Source: Cordylochernes scorpioides (lineage: Eukaryota; Arthropoda; Arachnida; Pseudoscorpiones; Chernetidae). From it: a stretch of 64,000 nt of DNA. This document shows, one piece after another, positions 55,872 through 64,000 of this stretch. A program made the translations under genes and the position numbers. The notes under the pieces were generated by a model. The model was given only the letters and a program-made list of their open reading frames with translations, did not search any database and was not told the origin of the DNA. Where the stretch lies: positions 134,971,148 to 135,035,147 of the forward strand of contig CP092865.1 in the NCBI GenBank assembly GCA_030710605.1, read 5' to 3'. Position 1 is the first letter of the stretch, and each line of letters starts with the position of its first letter.

Positions 55872-55899
55872 ATAATCCAAATTGTGCTTTATCATTCTT

Positions 55900-56270
55900 T
55901 AGCTCTATTATATAATCAATTCTGTGTCACATATTTTTGCATGTTTTAAATAAAACACCATTAAGTTTGTTTCTGTTGCAGTTGCTTTAGCTCCAACACT
56001 AGCAAATAAAAACAACCAACTTTGTTTCAGAATTATTACCTGGAGACTGAGGTATTGGTCTATGGCCCATGTCAGTCCAGGGAGGGCTTTGATATCATGA
56101 GCTCCACAAGGGGGGGTATTGCATGAATTTTAAAAATTTGTAACAGTTGGGCATTCTGAATTTTATTTTAAAGCTGATGTAGGTTTGTCATTAACCTGAT
56201 TATGTTACGAGACAGTCAATTGACAGTGGATAGACTTTGTATGTATTCTGAAAGAGTGGTACCTTTCTTT
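55900..56270. other. No recognised gene
   Basis: Mixed sequence; 56,035-56,115 (GGTCTATGGCCC...AGGGCTTTGAT...CTCCACAAG) shares words with 32,320-32,370, so a dispersed repeat fragment is likely. Confidence 0.3.
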
Positions 56271-56273
56271 TTA

Positions 56274-56750
56274 TCTTTTAAACATGTTTCAGCACAATTT
56301 GGATTATAGCTACAATGTGTAATTTTATTCTTTTGTCTGATGATGGTAACAATGCTGTTACCGAAACGTCCACACTATTGATTTATTTGGATTTGGTCTT
56401 ATTCCTTGTATCTTTTAAACATGTTTGCACAATTTGGATTATAGCTACAATGTGTAATTTTATTCTTTGTTGATGATGGTAACAATGCTGTTACCGAAAC
56501 GTCACACACTATTGATTTATTTGGATTTGGTCTTATTTCCTTGTATCTTTTAAACATGTTTCAGCACAATTTGGATTATAGCTACAATAAACTTATGTGT
56601 CAGGCACAATTTTGGATTATAGCTACAAGTGTGTAATTTATTCTTTTGTCTGATGATGGTAACAATGCTGTTACCGAAACGTCACACACTATTGATTTAT
56701 TTGGATTTGGTCTTATTTCCTTGTGTCTTTTAAATATGTTTCAGCACAAT
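56274..56750 (+). repeat. Tandem array of F2 half-elements
   Basis: About three units of roughly 135-180 bp, each running ...AGCACAATTTGGATTATAGC... GATGATGG ... GAAACGTC ... TTTGGATTTGGTCTTAT. Hammerhead-like cores: CTGATGA at 56,337-56,343 with hairpin 56,345-56,351/56,356-56,362 and GAAAC 56,363-56,367; a mutated TTGATGA near 56,470; CTGATGA at 56,650-56,656 with GAAAC at 56,676-56,680. Loops are ATGC. Tandem, single-arm organisation resembles hammerhead-bearing satellites. Confidence 0.7.
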
Positions 56751-56814
56751 GCATCAGTGTGTCATCTGTTATAATAAATTTATACATTTTGACCCATATG
56801 ATCCTGTTTTAAAA

Positions 56815-56960
56815 TAAAACAAGTTGTTACTGCCCTTACTGCAATGTTAATTAATGAGAGGGCCTGGCTCATCAGTAGTAAACCCTCCCAGCAGTTTTGC
56901 AGTTTAAAACTATCATAGTCCTTTCATTAACTTATCATTGCAGTAAAGACATTAGAAACT
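56815..56960. mobile_element. Short F1-type foldback
   Basis: ACTGCCCTTACTGCAATG...GAGAGGGCCTGGCTCATCAG...CCCTCCCAGC, then ATCATTGCAGTAAAGACATT. Stem G-C is G-U here (minus strand GGGAGGG with CCCTCTC). Confidence 0.6.
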
Positions 56961-56964
56961 TATT

Positions 56965-57640
56965 AAAAAAAAATATATATTATATGTACGTATTATGCAT
57001 CAAAAATAGTTTAAACTTCTTATAACTTATGGAGTGCTTGGTGTACTATTACTGAAATATTGAATGCTGAAACAAAAAGAAAAATTGAATAATATTTCAA
57101 AAACAGAAGAAATATGCAAAATTCTTAACCCTAATGAGGCAGCAAATAATATGTTTAAAAAAAAAAAAACAACCTTTATTTTCTCTTTGCAGAAAAGCAA
57201 TTTTTGAAGCATATTATATTTTCATAATTGTATGTATTTCTACTGTCCCCTCTATCTCTCAAAGCTTATGTTCATAGTTCATTTAAAATACCTTTTCAGT
57301 ATCTGTTGACTTTGCTTAGAATTTTTAATGAAACTGATTCCAATAATTATTAATTAAACATTATATTTATTGATTTACAAGAGAGAGAACAAAATATAAA
57401 AGGGAAACTAATATTGAACAAAGGAACTTTTTCTTCTTTCGGTTAGCGCCTATTTACCTGTGAGCTTACACACACTCTGTGGTATAACAATTAATTAATA
57501 TATATACAACAGTATCATTATAAAAGCAAAACAGCATAATGTGCAATATTACAGCGGTATGGTAGAGTAAGCTGGTGAAACCAATTGGAACCTTAAAACT
57601 ATGTTATAACTAAGTTGCCGTTATAACATGATTGGATACA
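56965..57640. repeat. Decayed F1 second-subfamily sequence
   Basis: ATGTATTTCTACTGTCCCCT (57,231) through ACAGCGGTATGGTAGAGTAA (57,552) follows the layout of 41,345-41,480, enlarged by unrelated sequence. No gene. Confidence 0.4.
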
Positions 57641-58012
57641 ATTTGGATTGTATACATTTAAACCTGTCTATAGCGCCCCCTCCCTCTTGGGACTCACCAA
57701 AATAGGGTGTTATAGAGAGGGGGTGCTATAGACAGGTCACTTTTAATGTTAAATGTTTACATTTTAATGTTTAAAATCTGGCGCTATAGAGAGGAAGACG
57801 CTACTTAGAGGGGGCGCTATAGACAGGTTTAACTGTATTATAAACACAAGATAATAAGACCAAATCTAAATAAATGAATAGTGTGTGATGTTTCAGTAAC
57901 AACATTGTTAATATAATCAGACCATTCAGTACTATTGTTTGATGATAGTAACAACGTTGTTACGAAATCTTCACACACTATTTATTTATTTGGATTTGGT
58001 CTTATTATCTTG
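57640..58012. mobile_element. F2 element carrying a nested Tigger-like MITE
   Basis: ACAATTTGGATTGTA is interrupted at 57,655 and resumes with ATAAACACAAGATAATAAG near 57,839. The core hairpin GTAACAACGTTGTTAC (57,948) is perfect, though the flanking boxes have mutated (TTTGATGA, GAAAT). Confidence 0.65.
57655..57835. mobile_element. Tigger/pogo-like MITE
   Basis: 181 bp, ends CATTTAAACCTGTCTATAGC and GCTATAGACAGGTTTAACTG, TA on each side. The interior repeats the arm words (GGCGCTATAGAGAGG). Confidence 0.7.
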
Positions 58013-58199
58013 GCCATCTGTAGAAATTTGTCATGATAGCTTACAGTGGGGAGTAGAAAATAAAAACAGCATACATTGCAAGTAGGTTATGTGTAGTTGC
58101 CAGGACAATATAGTATGATGCATTAGCGTGCCATATGTTATGAAAATTCATAACAAAATTTGAAACTATTATAGACGCATATAATTATTTTGAAATTAA

Positions 58200-58330
58200 A
58201 CAATATCTACTGCCCTTACTGCAATGGAAAAATTAATGGTAGATTAAACTGTCGAAACCACTGGGAGGGTTCACCAATGATGAGCCTGGCTCTCCCATTA
58301 ATTTTTCCATTGAAAGGTAATATAGTGTTG
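58200..58330 (-). mobile_element. Short F1-type element
   Basis: CTGCCCTTACTGCAATGG, then GAAACCACTGGGAGGG, ATGATGAGCC and CTCTCCCATTAATTTTTCC. The GGGAGGG stem pairs CTCTCCC with one G-U. Confidence 0.55.
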
Positions 58331-58334
58331 AATC

Positions 58335-58848
58335 AATGTGTCCAAGCATCTGAATGCTATGCTTTCTAAAGGTCAATTGACCAAATTGAGATGGCTTCTA
58401 GCCCAAAAGAGTGGTTAGACACTCTTTAGTTTAACACTACATGAAAAGGATACTTTCAGTAACCAAATGGGGCTCTGGCACATTTATAAGTGCAAAGTCG
58501 AACTGCTTTTCACATGTGATGCACTTACAGTAAAAGCAGTCGCCTACTTCAACCCTCCATGATTATCATGGCCTATACCACATGTACTAGGGATAAGCAA
58601 AAAAAAAAAGGATATTTTCTGTTAAGAGAGGGTTAGTGTTAAATCCAAGTTGTTAGAGTAGGAATTGACTTATAGCAAAGGTATGATTGTTTACTTTAAA
58701 GAGGTTCTACTGTACTTAGCTGATGATACACACCTGTAGTGGTTGAGCTGGCATTTGACTAATACACTGAGGTTTGATGGAATGTAAGAAAGTTTTTAAG
58801 AAATCAAACTTTCAGCAGGATTTTCATTTACAAATAACTACAAGAAAA
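58335..58848. other. No recognised gene
   Basis: Mixed sequence without frames or element ends that I can place. Confidence 0.3.
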
Positions 58849-58850
58849 TA

Positions 58851-59098
58851 AGACCTAATCCACACACACACTGCTTTATTAAGACCAATAAGACCTAATC
58901 CACACACACACTGCTTTATTAAGACCAATAAGACCTAATCCACACACACACTGCTTTATTAAGACCAATAAGACCTAATCCACACACACACTGCTTTATT
59001 AAGACCAATAAGACCTAATCCACACACACACTGCTTTATTAAGACCAATAAGACCTAATCCACACACACACTGCTTTATTAATACCAATAAGACCTAA
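58851..59098 (+). repeat. 40-bp minisatellite, about six units
   Basis: Units AGACCTAATCCACACACACA then CTGCTTTATTAAGACCAATA, virtually identical, the last with one change (AATACC). AGACCTAATC matches the arm of the F2 element that begins right after it (59,085), so the array likely grew from that element's edge. Confidence 0.95.
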
Positions 59099-59320
59099 TC
59101 AAAATAAATTAATAGTGCATGACATTTTGGTAACAGCGTTGTTATCATCATCAGACAAAATAAGAAAATGCTGTGATATTTTTTCTCAGTTATCCTTTTG
59201 TCTGATGATGGTAACAACACTGTTACCGAAACGTTGCATGCCATTAATTTATTTGTATCAGGTCTTATTTTATTGTAGCTATATTCTATATTCCAAATTG
59301 CGCTTTACCATTTTAAAATA
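59085..59320. mobile_element. F2 element, both arms
   Basis: Left inverted core at 59,128-59,158, right core CTGATGA 59,202-59,208, hairpin GGTAACA/TGTTACC with loop ACAC, GAAAC 59,228-59,232. The flanking stem is changed on both sides (AGTGCATGACATT with AACGTTGCATGCCATT). Confidence 0.7.
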
Positions 59321-59329
59321 AGTAAAATG

Positions 59330-59880
59330 CCTAATACTGCCCTTACTGTGGAGGACTACAGTGCTGGGTATATAATCAGAGTTAACCCAATACAGAATTA
59401 GAAATAAAAACTGAATAAACGCATTTATGAGAATCTGCCTTCGGACAAGTAAAGGAGCTCCTTCAACCTACCAAACAAGATACTGAAGGAGGACTTAAAC
59501 CAACCCGATCTAGAAGATATGTTACAAATTTACATTAATAATTATACCATCAAAATCCATCTAATCCTACTATACAAGATATTTTTCAAAATAAAGGAGA
59601 TATCAATCCCCGATCCCGACAACCTGACGCTTAGTTAGGAGCTCCAATAGCTGCAAGACCTGCCACCTCTACTCCACCAACTTACCATGTGTAAATAGCC
59701 AGGACAAGGTGACTCGAATGTAAAATCTGTAAAATGAGACGAAATAAAAAAAAAAGTATTAGATGCCATCTCATAGTGGAATGGTTGTTTAAACTGCTGG
59801 GAGGATTTGCCAATGATGAACAAGACCCTCCCAAAATTTCTACTGCAGTAAGGACAGTAGTAGACGCTATTTGTAAAAAA
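59330..59880. repeat. Decayed F1 element
   Basis: CTGCCCTTACTGTGG at 59,337 and GCTGGGAGGATTTGCCAATG...ACTGCAGTAAGGACAGTAG at 59,790-59,862 are the remains of two arms; the core is mutated (ATGATGAACA). The sequence between holds no gene. Confidence 0.45.
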
Positions 59881-60235
59881 AAAAAAAGTTTATAAGTTTC
59901 ATTTCTTGTGAAAATAGAGTGTTATTGCATGTGTGTAGCAGTCATGGTTTAACAGCAGTAGTACTATGGATCCTATAAGGGCAGACGGCGCTCTTTGGCA
60001 AATCATTTAATAGAGACACAGGATCTTTATAGTACTCCAAGTGAGATCATTACTCAGGGTGAGATATGTTCCATGACATGGCACATTATCAATACCACAA
60101 TTCTACAACTTCTGAGCTGAAAAATAAAAATTTCAAATAGGCCAGGTGAAATTATTTTAATCTTCATTGGAAAATGAATGAACTAGCAAAGGGGAAACCA
60201 GGAAGTTTAGCCAAAGGAAAGAACCAAACCAAAGT
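59881..60235. other. No recognised gene
   Basis: No frame, element end or RNA gene that I can support. Confidence 0.3.
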
Positions 60236-60600
60236 GTCAGTATTTGATGCCGATTATTTGGCAAAATCCAAGATAATCCAACAAAAGGTCAAATATGCAA
60301 CATAAACGTGCGCGCTGAGAGAAGAATAACAAAAACAATCATGAGAATAAGAATGAAACATTACAAAGGAATGACAATACATCCAGATGGCACAAGAACC
60401 TATAGGACATGCAACAACTGTCCTGGTGTGGAACTAACACCTACCCACATATTCTCATGTCCAGCAATGGCCTGCAGCCTTGCAGAAAATTGACATAGAG
60501 CAGCAGCTTTACACACCCAAGATAGAGAACATTGTGATTGCTGTGATAGAGATGCAAGGAGACCTCTGAGGCTCTTCATTGGACACGACAACAAAAGTGA
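60236..60600 (+). pseudogene. LINE 3' fragment with a single 121-bp unit
   Basis: Starts GTCAGTATTTGATGCCG (as at 37,283) and carries the frame GTRTYRTCNNCPGVELTPTH (60,390-60,450), then one copy of the repeat unit ending CATTGGACACGACAACAAAA. It shows the ancestral single-unit state of the VNTR. Confidence 0.65.
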
Positions 60601-60654
60601 AATTTATCTTGTAGGAAAATTGCTACCCAAATATTGTTGTAATTCCTGTATAAC

Positions 60655-60840
60655 TTCCATTAAAGGATGTTCCTGTTTGAAGACACCTCTCTATGAAGGA
60701 CAGATTTAATCCACCAAAAATTCCATATTTTTAAAGACATTTATTTAGTGTGGCTCTCCAGTAAGAGGACACCTCTCGCTTACTTTTTTTTTTGGTTATG
60801 AAACTAAATGTCTTTTAGAGAGAGGTTTTACTGTATTTGG
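60655..60840. mobile_element. Pogo/Tigger-like MITE fragment
   Basis: GACACCTCTCTATGAAGGAC through AGAGAGAGGTTTTACTGTAT; related to 6,366-6,540 and 62,285-62,800. Confidence 0.5.
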
Positions 60841-61205
60841 CCTAAGTGTGTTTTGAATGTTTTAAAATCTGTAAATAAATTTAGTCAAATCTCGTTGCAA
60901 CAAAAGAAATCACAACAAAGATTTAATGTTGTTAAAACCACATTTAAAACAATTGGGACTTAAAACTTGGATTTTAGAAGTATGAAGCTATAACCAATTT
61001 GCTCACACAAGGTAATGAGACCAAATTTTGGTCTTTTTGCACTCATGAACAAAACTTTTGGAAGTTGTACCTTTTAGCATGTATATCGAAATTCAGACAA
61101 TAACCCTGAAAGATATTTGATAAACAGTGACCTTTATTGAAGACACACGAGATAACCAATTGTGAACAAAATTGCTTCTGTCTCTCAAAAAAACACATGA
61201 CAGGA
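60841..61205. other. No recognised gene
   Basis: An 85-codon minus-strand frame (61,043-61,300) shows no domain and overlaps F2 sequence. Pogo-like words (AATCTCGTTGCAAC) near 60,890. Confidence 0.3.
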
Positions 61206-61209
61206 TACA

Positions 61210-61590
61210 TCAAAATATGAAACTTCCTACACAAGGTAATAAGACCAAATCCAAATAAATAAGGTATTTTACGCTTCAATAACAGCGTTGTTGCCATCAT
61301 CTGAAAAAAGGGCTGAATTCAGAATTTAACATTCAGTACTTTTGTCCGATGATGGTAACAACGCTGTTATTGAAATGTCACACACTTTTTATTTGGATTT
61401 TATTCTATTACATTGTGCTTCTAATCTATAATCCAAATTGTACCTAATCAAGAAATTTTATCAAGTTTTGGTCCATGAGTGTACTTTGTGTTTATAATCC
61501 AAATTGTGCCTTATCATGAAATTCCCTTATAATTTTTGTTCATGAGTTTAATTGTGTTTATAATCTATAATCCAAATTGTACCTAATCAT
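61210..61590. mobile_element. F2 element plus two extra right ends
   Basis: Full palindromic copy 61,211-61,450 with cores mutated (CCGATGA, GAAAT). Two further right-end fragments follow at about 61,480-61,520 and 61,555-61,590 (each ATAATCCAAATTGT...TAATCA), apparently a local tandem duplication together with CATGAGTGTA/CATGAGTTTA flanks. Confidence 0.6.
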
Positions 61591-61849
61591 AACCAATAAT
61601 GAAGTTCCACTGTCAGCATATGTGTGGGTGTGCACTACAAGATCCAAGTTTCTTCCAGCAGTAGTTCCATGTAGTTTACATTGCTGTTACCACATTAGAA
61701 TGAATAAATATATAAAATATTTAGTTCATGATAAGACTCTTTCCCACAAAACAATGGAAATCATTACAAAGGGTTGAATAGTTTTTAGATTCAGGTCAAC
61801 CCCGGCTAATTGTTTATGTCACAAGAAATCAAAACTATTATAGACATGT

Positions 61850-61980
61850 ACGATTCTTTTTAAAATTAAATTATTTTCTACAGCCCTTACTGCAATGATA
61901 AATTAATGGGAGGGAATGGCTCATCAGTGGTGAACACTTCCAGTGGTTTTACCAGTTTAATCTACATTTGATTTCTTATA
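61850..61980 (+). mobile_element. F1 single arm
   Basis: CAGCCCTTACTGCAATGATA to GTTTAATCTAC, without the mirrored arm. S2 pairing is damaged (GGAAGTG on the minus strand). Confidence 0.55.
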
Positions 61981-62284
61981 ACAGATGATGCACTAATACA
62001 TCATGTGTATGTTATTTTGAAATAGCCACTAATTATTTGTTTCCATATTTGTTGTTTCTTATCCACTTGGGTAAAGATTACACAATGGATGAATTACAGT
62101 GGGTAGTGGATGACTTAAAGAAGATCTATAGAAATGGAAGAGCCTATATAAATGATGCAATATGAGAGATTTGGTGAGATGACAATTCTGTAACCAAGTG
62201 ACAAGATTCGCCTGTGAGTGAAGTCAAATTTCAGGAAGATAAAACATTACTGGCTTCTGGGCCATCACTGGTCAGTGCTGCTTC

Positions 62285-62800
62285 ACAAATACAGTAAAAC
62301 TACCTCTCTCTCTAAAGGACAACACCTTGCAGTACCAAAGTGTCCTTTAGAGCAAATTTTTGTCTTACTGGAGACCAGCTAAATAGTAAAATTGATAATT
62401 TTGACAATGAAAACTATGTAGAGAGATGTTCTCTATTGGGAGTGTCCTCTCATGGAGTGTGTTCTACTGTACTCTGCACACAAATACAGTAAAACTAGCC
62501 TCTCTCTAAAAAGGACAACACCACCTTGCAGTGCAAAAATATCTTTAGAGCAAATTTTCATCTTACTGAAGACCAGCTAAATAGTAAAAATTGATAATTT
62601 TGACGATAAAACTATCCTTTGTAGAGAGATGTTCTCTAGTGGGAGTGTCCTCTCATGGAGTGTGTTCTACTGTACTCAGCACAAATACAGTAAAACTACC
62701 TTTCTCTCTAACGGACACCACCACCTTGCAGTACCAAAGTGTCCTTTAGAGCAAATTTTCCTCTTTATAAAGTATGTTCTACTGTGCTCTGGATGAGGTA
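62285..62800. repeat. Tandem pogo-like MITE copies
   Basis: Two complete units of about 205 bp (62,285 and 62,482 onward) and a shortened third (62,680-62,795). Each starts ACAAATACAGTAAAACTA, has CTCTCTCTAAAGGACA and ends GTGTTCTACTGTACTC. Ends retain CAGT/ACTG. Confidence 0.7.
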
Positions 62801-63350
62801 AAGCCAAATAGGGATGAATAATCCCATCATGATGATGAGGTGTGCAGAAACTTCATATCCTTGCTAAATACCTTTATAACAGCACCAATGTTCTTGGTGA
62901 ACAGAAACACTATCAGTCAACAGTGGCTGGGGATTTATAGAATTTGACAGTCAAAACATACCATAGTTTGGGTAGACAACCCAAATGAATAGAATAAAAC
63001 ATTAGATGCTCTGCAGAAATCTAATATTTGGTCTAAAATTGACTATTTTGTATTAATTTTTATTGTGGCAAAATATTTCATTTTATTACAGATTATTAAT
63101 TTTGATATATATATTTAGCTACTCTGTATACTTCCCTTATTGCTTCTCTTGTATTTTATGATTTTATTTGGCGCTTGTGACTTAAATAAATTGCTGTGTC
63201 AGCCTGAAATTTGACTTTCCTGTTTTCTATGTGACAATATGATTACATTATTATCACTTGCTAAAAAAAAAGGAAGAGAGAAGGGAAGTGTGATAAAATT
63301 TAGACTATTAACAAGGTACAAATCCAAATAAATAAAGAGTCTTATTATAA
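62801..63350. other. No recognised gene
   Basis: AT-rich; TGACTTAAATAAATTGCTGTGTC near 63,177 matches 37,150 onward, so part of a dispersed repeat that precedes F1 elements. Confidence 0.3.
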
Positions 63351-63354
63351 CAAA

Positions 63355-63745
63355 TGAGAACATTAGGACGTGAATATTTATTTTTGCAAATAAATCACAC
63401 TTCTACTGTCCTTACTTGAATGAAAAAATATTGGAAGGGCTTGGCTCAGTGGTGAACCCTTCCAGCAGTTTCGCCAATTTTTAATCCACCAGACCGCTTC
63501 TTTAGAGCTCTAATACTGTATTGGATCATTCTGCTTTTATATGCTACACTGAAGGGTGGAATCTTAAAAATGGTATTTAAGCAAACTATGAAGCAAACTG
63601 GTAGATTAAATTGGCGAAACCGCTGGAAGGGTTCGTCACTGATGAGCTAAGCCCTACCAATATTTTTTCATTGCAGTAAGGACAGTAGAATGTGATTTAT
63701 TTGTGAAAAGAAACACTCACGTCTTAATGTTCTCATTTGATGGCA
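63355..63745. mobile_element. F1 foldback element
   Basis: AACATTAGGACGTGAATATT on the left mirrors AACACTCACGTCTTAATGTT on the right. The left core (minus strand) has GGAAGGG with CCCTTCC, a matched change from GGGAGGG/CCCTCCC. The right core keeps GAAAC and CTGATGA, with TTGGC pairing GCTAA through one G-U. Confidence 0.75.
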
Positions 63746-63917
63746 CATTATTGCTTTGTATTAAAGTCTTATTACCTTATAGAGAAGGGATGTTAAAGAA
63801 AAAGGAACCTCTGATCTCACAACAGAATACTGCTCAATGCCTGCTGATACACAATCTATAGAGAAACTGAGTGTTGATTTTTCCCCAGAAAATTGACCTT
63901 TTCATAGATTATCATCT

Positions 63918-64000
63918 TGATGGGATTATTTTTTCCAGGAGGATAATAATCTATAAAAAGTCACCTCTCCTGTTACAATTGCCACAAAAACAATGTGCCA
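63918..64000 (+). mobile_element. Hairpin-family fragment at window edge
   Basis: GATGGGATTATTTTTTCCAG then GTCACCTCTCCTGTTACAAT resembles the leading part of 41,661-41,720 and runs off the window. Confidence 0.45.

Larger units (their letters stand above)
54889..55895. mobile_element. F2 element split by two Helitron-like insertions
   Basis: Left part 54,889-55,020 with GTGTGTGACGTTTCGGTAAC (54,898 onward) and the right arm start; the final arm AATCCAAATTGTGCTTTATC resumes at 55,873. Removing 55,021-55,872 restores an ordinary F2 copy such as 59,085-59,320. Confidence 0.65.

Overview
This is eukaryotic, AT-rich, TE-dominated DNA with two 100-N scaffold gaps (3,010-3,109 and 45,264-45,363). 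Intron-split host exons, Ty3, Penelope-like, Tc1/mariner, pogo/Tigger-like and Helitron-like elements, and several LINE 3' ends coding a CxxC...HxxxC tail point to an arthropod. I would guess a chelicerate, possibly a spider; this is inference from repeat style, not a sequence match.

Host genes are sparse. A minus-strand exon at 8,130-8,264 with a consensus donor resembles the N-terminus of SETD1/Set1. A two-exon minus-strand gene for a methyltransferase-like protein has exon 1 at 49,011-49,631 (second copy 39,894-40,515) and exon 2 at 34,005-34,394. The rest of the coding sequence belongs to mobile elements.

Layout: 1-9.4 kb, decayed repeats around the SETD1-like exon. 11.2-27.1 kb, a ~10.7-kb LTR element without long ORFs (2.04-kb LTRs, Lys-type primer site, 4-bp TSD GCTC). 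Its left LTR contains an intact, apparently very young Ty3 element (12,799-17,975); the right LTR preserves the empty site. The large element landed in a 372-bp satellite that continues at 27,148-30,352 as two forward and seven inverted units around a 1.2-kb palindrome. 30.4-37.3 kb: exon 2, a dead mariner and a foldback element. 37.3-54.4 kb: two near-identical copies whose ends coincide with the second gap, best explained as two uncollapsed haplotypes. They differ by a Helitron-like insertion and by a 121-bp VNTR (3 versus about 15 units). 54.4-64 kb: dense foldback elements, Helitron-like insertions and minisatellites.

Two dispersed inverted-repeat families recur. I call them F1 (the satellite and its relatives) and F2. 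Both carry the paired boxes of a hammerhead-ribozyme core, CTGATGA and GAAAC, joined by a stem. In F2 the stem is a local 7-bp hairpin; in F1 it is a 5-bp stem that covaries between copies, beside a second covarying 7-bp stem. This is the most interesting signal in the window. Self-cleavage is not demonstrated: F1 lacks an obvious stem I, and F2 has an extra T between CTGATGA and the hairpin.
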